From Candidatus Thiobius zoothamnicola (lineage in GTDB: Bacteria; Pseudomonadota; Gammaproteobacteria; Chromatiales; Chromatiaceae): DNA of 52,295 nt. Location: positions 1-52,295 of the forward strand of contig JAPQLC010000021.1 of assembly GCA_030826945.1 (NCBI GenBank). The letters run 5' to 3'. Positions 8,777 to 18,340 of the stretch are shown one piece after another (position 1 is the stretch's first letter; every line of letters starts with the position of its first letter). The translations under genes and the position numbers were made by a program. The notes beneath the pieces are model-generated. The model ran no database searches, had not been told where the DNA came from, and worked only from the letters and a program-made list of their open reading frames with translations.

Positions 8777-9983
8777 TCAGCGAGATGGCGTGGCGTACTT
8801 CGTCCATGGTTTCACGAGCGGTTTCGCGGGCTTTTTCACAGCCTTCATTGATAATGTTGCGCACCACATCCGGTTGGGCGGCGTAAGATGCCGCCCGTTC
8901 TTGCATCGGTTTCAATTCAGTCAGCACCGCATCAATCACGGGTTGTTTGCATTCCAGACAACCAATACCGGCTGACTGGCAACCTTCCCGTACCCAGTGG
9001 CATTGCCGTTCATCTGAATAAATTTCATGGAATCGCCATACCGGGCACTTGTCCGGGTCGCCCGGGTCAGTCCGACGTACGCGTGCCGGATCGGTCGGCA
9101 TGGTGCGTATTTGCTGGGTTACTTGCTCAGGATTGGCGGCCAGGGAGATCGTATTGCCATAAGACTTGGACATTTTTTGCCCATCCAGTCCCGGCATTTT
9201 GGCCGATTTGGTCAATAATGGCTGTGGCTCCGGCAGGATGACTTTACCCCCGCCTTCAATGTAGCCAAACAGACGATCACGATCCGCGACGCCAATATTT
9301 TGTTGCGATTCAAGCAACGCACGCGCCGCTGACAGCGCCTCTTCATCGCCTTGTTCCTGATAGGCTCTGCGGTAGCCCTGATAAAGTCTGGCCGCCTTTT
9401 TACCCATTTTTTTAATCGCTTCTTCCGCTTTTTCCTCGAAATCCGGTTCGCGTCCATAAATATGGTTAAAACGACGCGCCACCTCGCGGGTCAGTTCGAC
9501 ATGGGTGACCTGATCTTCGCCAACTGGCACCTGTCCGGCGCGATAGATCAAAATATCGGCGGATTGCAGTAAGGGATAACCGAGAAAACCATAGGTTGAT
9601 AGATCTTTTTCCTTCAATTTTTCCTGCTGATCTTTATAGGTCGGCACCCGCTCCAGCCAGCCAAGCGGGGTGATCATCGACAGTAATAGATGCAGCTCAG
9701 CATGTTCCGGCACCCGCGATTGTATGAAAATGGTCGCTTCCCCCGGATTAACACCTGAAGCCAGCCAGTCAATCACCATGTCCCAAGTGTTTTGCGGGAT
9801 AACGGTTGGGTTTTCATAATGTGTCGTCAACGCATGCCAGTCGGCGACAAAGAAAAAGCAGGGGTATTCATGCTGTAATTTGACCCAGTTGCTCAGTACG
9901 CCATGGTAATGGCCTAAGTGTAAACGTCCTGTTGGGCGCATCCCGGACAGGACGCGCGTATGCTGGGTAGGTATGGTGTTCAA
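8769..9983 (-). CDS. trpS: Tryptophanyl-tRNA synthetase, long form with probable 4Fe-4S site
   Basis: Class I aminoacyl-tRNA synthetase charging tRNA-Trp. The HIGH-type motif HLGH is at residues 22-25 and KMSKS at 270-274. The protein is 404 aa against 334 in E. coli; the extra length lies mostly between about 175 and 250, before KMSKS. The C-terminal part holds cysteines Cys313, Cys335, Cys342 and Cys345, spaced x21, x6, x2, close to the x22-x6-x2 pattern that binds a 4Fe-4S cluster in Thermotoga maritima TrpRS. The cluster is therefore inferred. Start ATG at 9983; followed immediately by scpA. Confidence 0.95.
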   Translation of the reverse strand: MNTIPTQHTRVLSGMRPTGRLHLGHYHGVLSNWVKLQHEYPCFFFVADWHALTTHYENPTVIPQNTWDMVIDWLASGVNPGEATIFIQSRVPEHAELHLLLSMITPLGWLERVPTYKDQQEKLKEKDLSTYGFLGYPLLQSADILIYRAGQVPVGEDQVTHVELTREVARRFNHIYGREPDFEEKAEEAIKKMGKKAARLYQGYRRAYQEQGDEEALSAARALLESQQNIGVADRDRLFGYIEGGGKVILPEPQPLLTKSAKMPGLDGQKMSKSYGNTISLAANPEQVTQQIRTMPTDPARVRRTDPGDPDKCPVWRFHEIYSDERQCHWVREGCQSAGIGCLECKQPVIDAVLTELKPMQERAASYAAQPDVVRNIINEGCEKARETARETMDEVRHAISLNV

Positions 9984-10047
9984 AATATCCTCTTTGGCGT
10001 GAGTGAAAGCAAATTGGGATCGTCAGTGGGGAATCGACTGGACAGAG

Positions 10048-11358
10048 CTACTCCAACCAACGATTAACCTGGCGCAAATCATCGACGGAAAGGGTTCCCA
10101 CCGCTTGCAACAGGCTTAAGGTGTTGAGCACATAATCATAACGGGATTGCGCATAGTTGCGTTTGGCCCGGTAAAGATCACGCTGACTGTTTAATACATC
10201 AACCAAAGTGCGGGTCCCGGCGCTGAATCCCGCTTGGGTGGCGGTTAACGCGCTTTGTGCGGAATTTTGCGCGGTCAGGAGTGCCTTAACCCGGCTGATA
10301 CTGGTTTGGATGCCCCGGTAGGCGTTACGCACCTGGCGATCAATAGCGCGGCGTTGCTGATCCAATATTTCCTGTTCAGCATCATATTCATGTCGAGCCT
10401 GTCTGATTTTAGAACCGGTTTTACCCCCTTGGAAAAGCGGTATGGTGAGTTGCAAACTGATCGTGGCGGCATCTGTATCACTACCAAAATCGGATTCCGT
10501 CCGTGAGCGATTCATGGAAGCATTCAAATCCAGACTGGGGTGATAGCCAGCTCGTTGCACAGAGATGTTGCGATGCGCAATAGCCGCACTGAGTTTGGCA
10601 GCCTGTATAGCCGGATTGTATTTTTGTGCATCGTCACTCCAAGCGTCGATGTTTTCCGGCTGTGGCGGCATCAAGGCGATTTCATCCAGCAAATTGGCGA
10701 GCTTCTCAGGTATAGATTGAATAATCTCGCGTAGATTCTCACGCGCATTATCCAAAGCATTTTCAGCGGATATCCGGTCCGCTTCGGCTTGGTCAAAACG
10801 TGATTGGACTTCATGCACATCCGTGATCGCGATCAAGCCCACTTCAAAGCGTTGTTTGGCTTGATCCAGCTGCTGGGCGATCGCGGTTTTTTCGCTGAAA
10901 GCAAAATTCAAATCATCATCGGCGGATAAAATGCCGAAATAAGCCTGAGCCACCCGGACAATCAAATCTTGCTCAGCCGCCGCATAATTGGCGTCCGCCT
11001 GAACCAATTGGTCATCGACCTGATCCAGCGCGATAAACAACTCACGGCGGTACACGGGTTGTGTCAAATTCAACGTCAGATGATTGCTGGCGAAACTATG
11101 GTTGTAATCTGTGGAAGAAGAGGTCACATCCTGAGTTTGATAGCTCAGCGCGCCATCCATGGAAACATTCGGTTTGACCGCTGACAACGCTTGTGGGCGT
11201 AATTCATGGGCGGCGTTTTTCTGCGCTTGCGCAGCGCGTATTTGCGGATCTTTATGGCGTGCCAGATCATAAACCGCCAGTAAATCGGTTGGGACCACGG
11301 CTTGTGCCGCCAGAGGCAGGCAAAGCAGAAAACTGATGATGGATGTTCGCATATGCAT
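10048..11358 (-). CDS. TolC family outer membrane channel protein
   Basis: Outer-membrane efflux or type I secretion channel of the TolC family, about 436 aa. A signal peptide (SFLLCLPLAAQA, residues about 7-20) precedes the two repeated OEP halves; the N-terminal AVYDLARHKDPQIRAAQAQ and C-terminal GTRTLVDVLNSQRDLYRAKRNYAQSRYDYV segments are hallmarks of TolC proper. I start at ATG 11358 (a second ATG at 11352 is equally possible); the frame stays open to 11448 but the extra residues precede the signal peptide and overlap the upstream gene. No membrane-fusion or inner-membrane transporter gene is beside it, so the partner pump is elsewhere. Confidence 0.9.
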   Translation of the reverse strand: MHMRTSIISFLLCLPLAAQAVVPTDLLAVYDLARHKDPQIRAAQAQKNAAHELRPQALSAVKPNVSMDGALSYQTQDVTSSSTDYNHSFASNHLTLNLTQPVYRRELFIALDQVDDQLVQADANYAAAEQDLIVRVAQAYFGILSADDDLNFAFSEKTAIAQQLDQAKQRFEVGLIAITDVHEVQSRFDQAEADRISAENALDNARENLREIIQSIPEKLANLLDEIALMPPQPENIDAWSDDAQKYNPAIQAAKLSAAIAHRNISVQRAGYHPSLDLNASMNRSRTESDFGSDTDAATISLQLTIPLFQGGKTGSKIRQARHEYDAEQEILDQQRRAIDRQVRNAYRGIQTSISRVKALLTAQNSAQSALTATQAGFSAGTRTLVDVLNSQRDLYRAKRNYAQSRYDYVLNTLSLLQAVGTLSVDDLRQVNRWLE

Positions 11359-11444
11359 AAATTGCCGTATGAAAAATGAAATGCCGCGTTGTTCAATCAT
11401 GGGAAGCGAAAGCGTCACTGCGCCGACAACAATCAATGGTTCAA

Positions 11445-12251
11445 TCACATGGGAGGCGTCAATAACTGCGGATCAATCCGGTGTTGGCGTAAATTCATCC
11501 GCCAATCCAGATGCGGCCCGGTCACTCTGCCGGTTGCGCCGACTTTCGCAATGACCTGACCTTGCTCAACCCGCTCACCGACTCGCACCAGTATCTCACT
11601 TAAATGCAACAGGGAAGAAGATAATTGGTGCCCATGGTCAATCACCAAAGTGCCCCCGGAAAAAAACATATCCGGTTCAACCAAAGTAATGACCCCATCC
11701 GCTGGTGCCATGACTGGTGTGCCGACAGGACGGGCGATATCAACGCCATAATGCGGCTGGCGTGGTTCGCCATTGAGGATACGCTGGCTGCCATAGACGC
11801 CGCTGATCGGGCCAGTGACCGGCCAGATAAAACCCGTGTTAAAGTCCTGGCGGTCATCATCACGTCGCCGTGCGGCGCGAACACGTTGGATATCCCGCTG
11901 GATATGCCGGATATCTTCCTCGGAGCGCGGCGTGACTTTGCGATCCGGCAGATGATTAATGCGTTGGGTGCGATACTGGCGCGGTTTGATGGATAAAACG
12001 CGTCGTTCTTCTACACCATCCGGGTAACGGATTTGCAAAATCGAGCGGGATGGCATATCCCGTCCAAAGCCGATTAAGAAAACGCCTGCTTTACTGACTC
12101 TGACGGGCATGTCGTCCTGCTGGATCCGGCTGCCCGGCGGTGCCTGACCAATCAGCATGCCGCCTTGGATGTAATGATCACCCATGATCTCAACCTGGGC
12201 CATCAAAGGCGCGCTGAACAGAGACAACAAACCCAGCATGAAGAACTTCAT
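11445..12251 (-). CDS. M23 family metallopeptidase (LytM/peptidoglycan endopeptidase-like)
   Basis: Exported peptidase-fold protein, about 268 aa. Signal peptide at residues 1-19 (ending PLMAQ), a beta-rich N-terminal domain, a charged linker (about 110-135), and a C-terminal M23 domain. The zinc ligands are visible: HYGVD (His and Asp), and His-x-His in SGPHLDW-type GPHLDW with HGH and LLHLS upstream. All positions are intact, so an active peptidoglycan hydrolase is plausible. The ATG at 12251 has AGGA at 6-7 nt; the ATG at 12257 is too close to it. The TolC-like gene begins about 90 nt downstream. Confidence 0.88.
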   Translation of the reverse strand: MKFFMLGLLSLFSAPLMAQVEIMGDHYIQGGMLIGQAPPGSRIQQDDMPVRVSKAGVFLIGFGRDMPSRSILQIRYPDGVEERRVLSIKPRQYRTQRINHLPDRKVTPRSEEDIRHIQRDIQRVRAARRRDDDRQDFNTGFIWPVTGPISGVYGSQRILNGEPRQPHYGVDIARPVGTPVMAPADGVITLVEPDMFFSGGTLVIDHGHQLSSSLLHLSEILVRVGERVEQGQVIAKVGATGRVTGPHLDWRMNLRQHRIDPQLLTPPM

Positions 12252-12288
12252 CGGCATTCCTGCATTTCACCAGATGTTTTTGCGCCTA

Positions 12289-12430
12289 ACAGGCTGTTGA
12301 AATTCGCTCAGGTGAGTGCGAGACAAGGCAAAAATAGTCGAAAAAGCGCAGTTTACTGGACGTAAATGAGCATTTTGAGACTATTTTTAACGCTGTATCG
12401 TGCCGCATGAGTAGAATTCCAACAACCTGT
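12289..12430 (-). mobile_element. MITE-like palindromic element flanked by TA
   Basis: A 142-bp sequence whose two halves are imperfect inverted copies. The termini read ACAGGCTGTTGAAATT and, on the other strand, ACAGGTTGTTGGAATT. Internally AAAAATAGTC at about 12335 pairs with GACTATTTTT further right, so the whole unit can fold into one long hairpin. It is flanked by TA on both sides (12287-12288 and 12431-12432), as expected for elements moved by IS630/Tc1-type transposases. It has no open frame. Its right end supplies part of the stop codon of the outer-membrane protein gene. Strand is arbitrary. Confidence 0.75.
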
Positions 12431-13683
12431 TAAAACTTATACCCAAAATTCAAGGAGAACCCCTTGGAATCATTGGCGTGAAGATAAGTGACGCCGATTT
12501 GCAGGTCGCTGAGATAATTTTTTATCCTCGACCCCCCGGCTTTTCTTTTATTTTTGCTGAATCCAAAAGAAAAGCCAATTTCATTATATTGATCAATGTA
12601 TAACTCGCTACCGAAAAAGCGCGTGTCGGTGATGAAAAGTTGCAACGTGGTTTTTTTCCAAAGCTCAGGCGTGGGGATTGACCACATCAACCCGTTCCTG
12701 GTTACGGTATTCGCCAGATCCGGATCAAAGGAATAATCATTACTGGAGAATTTTAATGTTTTGTAATGACCGAGCATATTGCCGATATTCAACGTGGATT
12801 TGCCAATTTTGAATTGATAAGCACTGGTGATGGAGCTTGATACGATCTGGCTGACCGAACCCAAATCAGCCGATGCGACGGCGGCGTAATTAATCGCCGG
12901 CGTGATGGCCCAACGGTCTGTCAATCGCCATCCGAAACCCAACCCCAAACCAACGTTATAAGCTCTTGCGCCATCCACCTCAGTCATGACAAGAGGCATT
13001 CGGATATTCAACGTGTTATCCGAATCATCCATGCGGAAAGTGTAAGAAAGCGGAATGGACAAGTGCTGGCTATCCATATCCCCCTGTCTATAGGCACCAA
13101 AACGTGCGCCAATACCAATCAGATTGGCATTGGTCACGTCCGTGCTGCTTCCCATCACGGTTTCAGGCGTTGATACATGAGGTGAAAGGCCATTGCCGTA
13201 ATCGGTATGCACCAGATAACTCATCAAGCTGTTAGGGTTGCCGGCGATGGGGTCGTTCGGCGTGGATGCCACTAATTCCTGGGTTAATTGAGTCAATGCA
13301 GCGCCGCCATTTTTCTTGAACCAGTCTTCAAGCTGATCGGCACTGTCATCACGGGTGGCACCGCTAAAAACCTCCTGTACGCCAATACTGGGAATATTCA
13401 GAGTTAATTGCGTGGAGTTAGTTTGAAAAGTCAGCGAGATAGGCACACCCCTGAAATTCAGTTGGGCTGAAACCGCCGAGGTGTCTGTATAACCAGTAAT
13501 ACGCTCCCTGATATAGCTTTCATCTATACCATTGATCAAATCTTCAGCTTTATCGTAGCTTTCCTGAAAAGTCTGGCCGCCAGACTCTACAGTCAAATCA
13601 AAAATAGCGGCGGAAAGGTGTTGTGACGAGATCAACAATAAAATGCCGTAGACCACATGGGATAGATGAGAGCGCTTTTTCAT
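12430..13683 (-). CDS. Predicted outer membrane beta-barrel protein, unknown function
   Basis: 417 aa. A signal peptide (about residues 8-25, ending HLSAA) is followed by an N-terminal domain of about 150 residues without recognised motif, then alternating beta segments from about residue 190 to the end, closing with LNFGYKF; a C-terminal Phe is typical for BAM-assembled barrels. I recognise no named family. The TAA stop lies at the inner edge of the palindromic MITE-like element, so insertion may have occurred at or near the original 3' end. The start ATG at 13683 follows a 60-nt gap after tsaB. Confidence 0.7.
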   Translation of the reverse strand: MKKRSHLSHVVYGILLLISSQHLSAAIFDLTVESGGQTFQESYDKAEDLINGIDESYIRERITGYTDTSAVSAQLNFRGVPISLTFQTNSTQLTLNIPSIGVQEVFSGATRDDSADQLEDWFKKNGGAALTQLTQELVASTPNDPIAGNPNSLMSYLVHTDYGNGLSPHVSTPETVMGSSTDVTNANLIGIGARFGAYRQGDMDSQHLSIPLSYTFRMDDSDNTLNIRMPLVMTEVDGARAYNVGLGLGFGWRLTDRWAITPAINYAAVASADLGSVSQIVSSSITSAYQFKIGKSTLNIGNMLGHYKTLKFSSNDYSFDPDLANTVTRNGLMWSIPTPELWKKTTLQLFITDTRFFGSELYIDQYNEIGFSFGFSKNKRKAGGSRIKNYLSDLQIGVTYLHANDSKGFSLNFGYKF

Positions 13684-13744
13684 AGTGTGTTTTATGTGTA
13701 ATGGAATTTTTAAATCGTATTATCAAGCGGCACTGATTGGCCAT

Positions 13745-14434
13745 TTAAGACGATTGAGACGGATTCTCAGCCACAGGGTGACGCAAGTAAACCGGCAAGG
13801 CGTGTTCCACGGATACCCCCTGACCCGCCAAGAGAACCTGCTTCGCCAGCCGGGCGACATCCTGAGCATGAATCTGCTCATCAGGATGGATCTTTTGCAG
13901 GGCGCCATCCAGGCGGCTCTGCAGTATTTTCCCATATTGTCCCCATCCACTGCCAATACCATGCCATCCCCCTGAGGCGGGTATCGGTATGTCGTCTGGG
14001 CGGCAGACCACCTCTTCTCCTGGTAATTGCATGAGTCCATTGCAATCTTGTTCACAGGCGGCCCAGTAAACTTCCTGCATACGCGCATCAAGAGCGACCA
14101 ACGCATGATCTGCCTGATATCGTCGTGCAGCGCCTTGAGCGAGCGCCAGCAAACTGGAAACAGGGGCGATGGGTAAATCCACCGCGACCGCAATACCTTG
14201 GATCGCGGCGCTGGCGATGCGCACGCCGGTAAAAGATCCCGGGCCTTTGGCGAACCCCAATCCGTCCACTTCAGTCAGGGAAGTTTGCGCCTCAGCCAGC
14301 AAGGCATCCAGCATGGGCAACAAATATTCGGTATGCCGACGCGGTGTGAGCTTAAAGTGCTCCAGCGTTTCATCGCCATCCAGCAAAGCGGCTGAACAAG
14401 CGGTTTCGGTAGTGTCTATCGCCAGTATTTTCAT
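13745..14434 (-). CDS. tsaB: tRNA threonylcarbamoyladenosine biosynthesis protein TsaB
   Basis: Partner of TsaD in the t6A37 tRNA modification complex. ASKHA-fold protein of 229 aa with the N-terminal ILAIDTTETACSAAL and the TsaB signature GPGSFTGVRIA (about residues 64-74). It lacks the metal-binding histidines of TsaD, as expected. The start overlaps the helicase gene stop as ATGA. The yoaA-tsaB pair is also adjacent in E. coli. Confidence 0.95.
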   Translation of the reverse strand: MKILAIDTTETACSAALLDGDETLEHFKLTPRRHTEYLLPMLDALLAEAQTSLTEVDGLGFAKGPGSFTGVRIASAAIQGIAVAVDLPIAPVSSLLALAQGAARRYQADHALVALDARMQEVYWAACEQDCNGLMQLPGEEVVCRPDDIPIPASGGWHGIGSGWGQYGKILQSRLDGALQKIHPDEQIHAQDVARLAKQVLLAGQGVSVEHALPVYLRHPVAENPSQSS

Positions 14435-16371
14435 GACGGTTTCTGCCTGTTCCGGGCGAACTCAAGCGCCGCCTGGGGATCGCGGGTGCGGGCGAAATCC
14501 GGCATGGCGGCAAGAAAAGTATGTCCATAAGATTTTTTCAATAAGCGTGGGTCGCATAACATGAAAATACCCCGATCATTGGCATCGCGGATCAAGCGGC
14601 CAGCCCCTTGTTTGAGTGCAATCGCCGCTTGAGGTACCTGATAATGAATAAACGGCTTGCCGCCACGGGTTTTGATCGCGTCCAGACGCGCTTGCAGGAC
14701 AGGGTCACCAGGGGAGGCGAAAGGCAGTTTATCAATGATCACCAGAGAAAGTGCATCGCCGCGTACATCCACGCCTTCCCAGAAACTGGCCGCGCCCAGC
14801 AACAATGCGTTGCCATGCTGCACGAAGCGTTCAATCAAGGTCGCTTTGGGCGCTTCGCCTTGAATCAACAAGGGATAAGGCAAAGCCTCTTCCTGCAATT
14901 GATCGGCGGCCTGATGCAGCGCGCGGTGGCTGGTGAACAGCAAAAAAGCGCGTCCCTGATTGGCTTTAATCAAAGGCAGCGCGGCGCGCAGAACCGCAGG
15001 GATATAGCTCGATTCACTGGGTTGAGGCATGTTGCGCGGTACATACCAAAGCGCTTGTTGCTGGAAATCGAAAGGACTCTCCCATTGTTCGCAAGCCACG
15101 TCATGCAGCCCCAGTTTATGTTGGAAATGACTGAAATTATCGCCCACCGCCAAAGTCGCCGAAGTAAAAATCCAACTGGCCTGATGCTGCGTCATATGGG
15201 CTTTGAATAGATTGGCGATATCCAGCGGGGTCATGTGCAGATGTAAACTTTGGGTGAAGGTTTCAAACCAGCGGATGTCCTGTTGTGGCGCGTCTGGGCA
15301 GCGAATTTTGTGCAACAAAACCGCCATCTCCTGGCAACGGGTCAGCACATTATCCAACCCTTTACCCCGTCCCTTCAGCTTATCCAATAAACTGCTTAAC
15401 TGATTGATCGCCTGTTCAACCTCATCCAGCGCTTGTTGAATCGGATCATCCTGCTCAATTTCCGCCCAGGCACCACGACGTTGCCCCTGACCAAAACTCA
15501 GGCGCAAATCAAGCGTGGCTTTTTTTAACTGATCCAGGTGCTTGGGCAACTCGGCCATATCACCCGCTTCCGCATGATAGGCGGTCAACGTATCCTGGAT
15601 CAGTTCGATAATCTGGCGGGTACTGAAGGTTTCGCCGAAAAAATCACTGGCGATATCAGCCAGTTGGTGCGCTTCGTCAATGATGAACACATCCGCATCC
15701 GGCAGCAGTTCGCCAAATCCGCCGAATTTGATGGAAAAATCCGCGCATAACAGGTGATGATTAATGACGACGATATCCGCTTCCTGCGCCCGCCGGCGGG
15801 CCTCGACCAGGTGACAATCTTTCCATGACGGGCATTCCTGCCCCAGGCAATTATCCGTGGTTGAAGTCACCAGTGGCCAGACTTCCGCATCTTCGGGGAT
15901 ATCACTGAGTTCGGCGATATCGCCGCTATTTGTGTGGTGCGACCAATCACGCACCTTGAGTAGTTGTTGCAGCGTTTTTTTCGGTTGACCGCGCGCATCC
16001 AATAACGTCGTATCCATGCGGTACACGCATAAATAGTTCGCCCGACCTTTGAGCAAGGCGGTTTTGGCGGGGCTCGCCATGGCGTCGCGCAAACGCGGCA
16101 AGTCACGCAGATAAAGCTGATCCTGCAAATTGCGCGTACCGGTCGAGACAATCACTTTCAAACCGGATACCAAGGCTGGCGCCAGATAAGCATAAGTTTT
16201 GCCTGTGCCGGTGCCCGCTTCGGCGATCAAATGATCTTGTTGTTCGATGGCGGACAATACGGCATTGGCCATCTCAATTTGTTGGGGGCGGTGCATGAAA
16301 CCTTCCAGTTGCTGCGCCAACAGACCATCCGGCCCCAAAATCTCTTCAATATCATTCAAATGCATAGGCAT
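14431..16371 (-). CDS. yoaA: ATP-dependent helicase, DinG family (YoaA-like)
   Basis: XPD-type superfamily 2 helicase, 646 aa. Walker A AGTGTGKT at about residues 56-63, a cysteine set for a 4Fe-4S cluster (Cys in NYLCVYR, then NCLGQECPSWKDC at about 173-185), DEAH box (IIDEAHQLAD at about 233-242) and C-terminal helicase motifs (LLLGAASFWEGVDVRG, QGAGRLIR). E. coli YoaA works with the polymerase chi subunit in repair of stalled replication. The length and the tsaB neighbour favour YoaA over DinG proper. Two adjacent ATGs (16371 and 16365) could start it. Confidence 0.93.
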   Translation of the reverse strand: MPMHLNDIEEILGPDGLLAQQLEGFMHRPQQIEMANAVLSAIEQQDHLIAEAGTGTGKTYAYLAPALVSGLKVIVSTGTRNLQDQLYLRDLPRLRDAMASPAKTALLKGRANYLCVYRMDTTLLDARGQPKKTLQQLLKVRDWSHHTNSGDIAELSDIPEDAEVWPLVTSTTDNCLGQECPSWKDCHLVEARRRAQEADIVVINHHLLCADFSIKFGGFGELLPDADVFIIDEAHQLADIASDFFGETFSTRQIIELIQDTLTAYHAEAGDMAELPKHLDQLKKATLDLRLSFGQGQRRGAWAEIEQDDPIQQALDEVEQAINQLSSLLDKLKGRGKGLDNVLTRCQEMAVLLHKIRCPDAPQQDIRWFETFTQSLHLHMTPLDIANLFKAHMTQHQASWIFTSATLAVGDNFSHFQHKLGLHDVACEQWESPFDFQQQALWYVPRNMPQPSESSYIPAVLRAALPLIKANQGRAFLLFTSHRALHQAADQLQEEALPYPLLIQGEAPKATLIERFVQHGNALLLGAASFWEGVDVRGDALSLVIIDKLPFASPGDPVLQARLDAIKTRGGKPFIHYQVPQAAIALKQGAGRLIRDANDRGIFMLCDPRLLKKSYGHTFLAAMPDFARTRDPQAALEFARNRQKPS

Positions 16372-16422
16372 GTGGGGATCGCCACAGAGACAGGCGGATT
16401 GCTGATCATATCAAGCATGTCA

Positions 16423-16911
16423 TCAGAATCCGAATGACGGGGGCTGAACGGAAGGTGCTGAGTGGTTACGCATTGCCTGGATCCGGTCGATCAATCGCCG
16501 GTTCTTGGCATTTAGCGCTGGGTGATGCCGTGCCAGCGCATTTGACTTTTTAGCCAATTGTTCAGCCTGCTCATACTGTTGCTGACGGAAACGGATTTTC
16601 GCCAGGTGATGCCACAGTAAAGCGTTCTTGGGGGCAATGCGAATCGCACGTTGTAAAGTTTGCGCCGCGCCGCGCAAGTTATGGTTTCGTTGCTGCATGT
16701 CCGCGCGATCCATCAATAACCTGACAGAACGCGCCGGTTGTGCTTTAGCGTGGACTTTTTTATCCGGTATGCGATAAGGATGGATCCCGGGTCGATCTGC
16801 CTGGCGCTCGGGCGACATGCCGGGTTTCGGCGGTGGGTGAAGTCGGCTGGCGCAGCCATGGATGAACAGCATGGCGGATACAAGAGCCAACAGGAAAAGG
16901 GCTTTAAACAT
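16423..16911 (-). CDS. Small lipoprotein with tetratricopeptide-like repeats
   Basis: About 162 aa. An N-terminal hydrophobic segment ends at a lipobox-like FIHGC, so the protein is probably lipidated after cleavage. A Pro-rich linker follows, then about residues 75-145 show TPR-like helices (GAAQTLQRAIRIAPKNALLWHHLAKIRFRQQQYEQAEQLA). Function unknown; it may act in envelope assembly. I start at ATG 16911; a TTG at 16929 sits close behind an AAAGGAG ribosome site and could be the true start. It lies between glmU and yoaA on the same strand. Confidence 0.75.
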   Translation of the reverse strand: MFKALFLLALVSAMLFIHGCASRLHPPPKPGMSPERQADRPGIHPYRIPDKKVHAKAQPARSVRLLMDRADMQQRNHNLRGAAQTLQRAIRIAPKNALLWHHLAKIRFRQQQYEQAEQLAKKSNALARHHPALNAKNRRLIDRIQAMRNHSAPSVQPPSFGF

Positions 16912-16945
16912 AAGCGTACAGGGAACCAATACTCCTTTAATTCAA

Positions 16946-18310
16946 TCAGGCTGGCTTTTTCGGACGCTGCCATTGCAGACTGGATTGCTTGGCCCGGGTC
17001 AGGGTTAATTGTTCAGCGGGTGCATCCCGGCTGATGACCGAACCAGCGCCAATCGTCGCCCCCTGCTGAATCGTCACAGGCGCGACCAGCGCCGTATTGG
17101 AGCCGATGAAGGCATTGTCCTGAATCACAGTCTGGTGTTTGTTGGCCCCATCGTAATTACAGGTGATGGTGCCAGCCCCGACATTGACGCCAGCGCCAAT
17201 CTGACTGTCACCAATGTAGCTGAGGTGATTGATCTTGGAATCCTGGCCCACTTGGGATTTTTTGATTTCAACAAAATTGCCGATATGCGCCGCACCAGTC
17301 AATTGCGTATCCGGACGCAGACGGCTGAATGGCCCGATACGGCTGTCTGCGCCGATATCGGCCCCTTCAATCACGCAATTCTCCAAAATGGTCACATGAT
17401 CGGCAATTTTGGCATCACGCAATACGGTGTTCGCGCCAACATGCACGTTATCGCCCAACTGGACCCGGCCTTCAACAATGACATTCACATCAATCACGCA
17501 ATCCCGTCCATGAGTGAATGTTCCGCGCAGATCAAAACGCGCCGGATCCAATAACATCAAACCATCAGCCATCAACTGATCCGCCTGCATGCGCTGATAA
17601 GCCCGCTCTAATGCCGCCAACTGCATTTTGTTATTGACGCCTTCCGCCTCGACAGCCTGCGCCGGTTGAGTGACTTTGACCGCCATGCCTTCGGCAACCG
17701 CCATCGCCAACACATCGGTCAGGTAATACTCTTTTTGCGCATTGTCATTGGACAATTGACCCAACCAGGACGTTAAACGCCTGGCAGGCAAGCTCATCAT
17801 GCCGGTATTGATTTCCTGAATCGCCCGTTGTGTTGGATTGGCGTCCTTTTGTTCAATGATACGCAACACTTCACCGTTATCATCACGTTCAATGCGGCCA
17901 TAACCCGTTGGATCAGGCAAAGTCACGGTGAGCAAACCGAATTGTCCGGTGCTGATCTGTAACAATTGCCGCAAGGTTTGTGAACTGACCAGCGGCACAT
18001 CGCCATACAACACCAACACCTGATCCACACCCTCCAGATAAGGGATGACTTGCTGTACGGCATGCCCTGTGCCTAATTGCTCCGTCTGTTCGACCCAGAT
18101 CAAATCAGCATCCGGGATTGTGGCCCGAACCTGTTCGCCGCCATGGCCATACACCACCAGGATCTTCGTCGGCGTCAGGTCGCGCGCGCGATCAATCACA
18201 TGACGTAACAAAGGTTTATCTGCCAGTCGATGCAACACCTTGGGCAAAGAGGATCTCATCCGGCTGCCTTGTCCGGCAGCGAGAATGACTACGGCGGTTG
18301 TGGGCATCAT
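16946..18310 (-). CDS. glmU: Bifunctional GlcN-1-P acetyltransferase / GlcNAc-1-P uridylyltransferase
   Basis: Makes UDP-GlcNAc for peptidoglycan and LPS. The N-terminal nucleotidyltransferase domain has VVILAAGQGSRMRSSLPKVLH (about residues 7-27) and VLYGDVPL; from about residue 250 a left-handed beta-helix of hexapeptide repeats forms the acetyltransferase, ending GAGSVISRDAPAEQLTLTRA. 454 aa, against 456 in E. coli. Two consecutive ATGs (18310, 18307). It stands apart from the atp operon found beside it in many relatives and follows the TIR-like cassette on the same strand. Confidence 0.97.
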   Translation of the reverse strand: MMPTTAVVILAAGQGSRMRSSLPKVLHRLADKPLLRHVIDRARDLTPTKILVVYGHGGEQVRATIPDADLIWVEQTEQLGTGHAVQQVIPYLEGVDQVLVLYGDVPLVSSQTLRQLLQISTGQFGLLTVTLPDPTGYGRIERDDNGEVLRIIEQKDANPTQRAIQEINTGMMSLPARRLTSWLGQLSNDNAQKEYYLTDVLAMAVAEGMAVKVTQPAQAVEAEGVNNKMQLAALERAYQRMQADQLMADGLMLLDPARFDLRGTFTHGRDCVIDVNVIVEGRVQLGDNVHVGANTVLRDAKIADHVTILENCVIEGADIGADSRIGPFSRLRPDTQLTGAAHIGNFVEIKKSQVGQDSKINHLSYIGDSQIGAGVNVGAGTITCNYDGANKHQTVIQDNAFIGSNTALVAPVTIQQGATIGAGSVISRDAPAEQLTLTRAKQSSLQWQRPKKPA

Positions 18311-18340
18311 CTCAATTTACTGAATATAAAATAACCATTG

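Noticed and set aside
11352..11448. Longer N-terminus for the TolC-like protein
   Set aside because: The extra residues would precede the signal peptide and overlap the M23 peptidase stop.
14608..15210. 200-codon open frame on the plus strand
   Set aside because: Antisense to the YoaA-type helicase gene, no ribosome site, no protein-like features.
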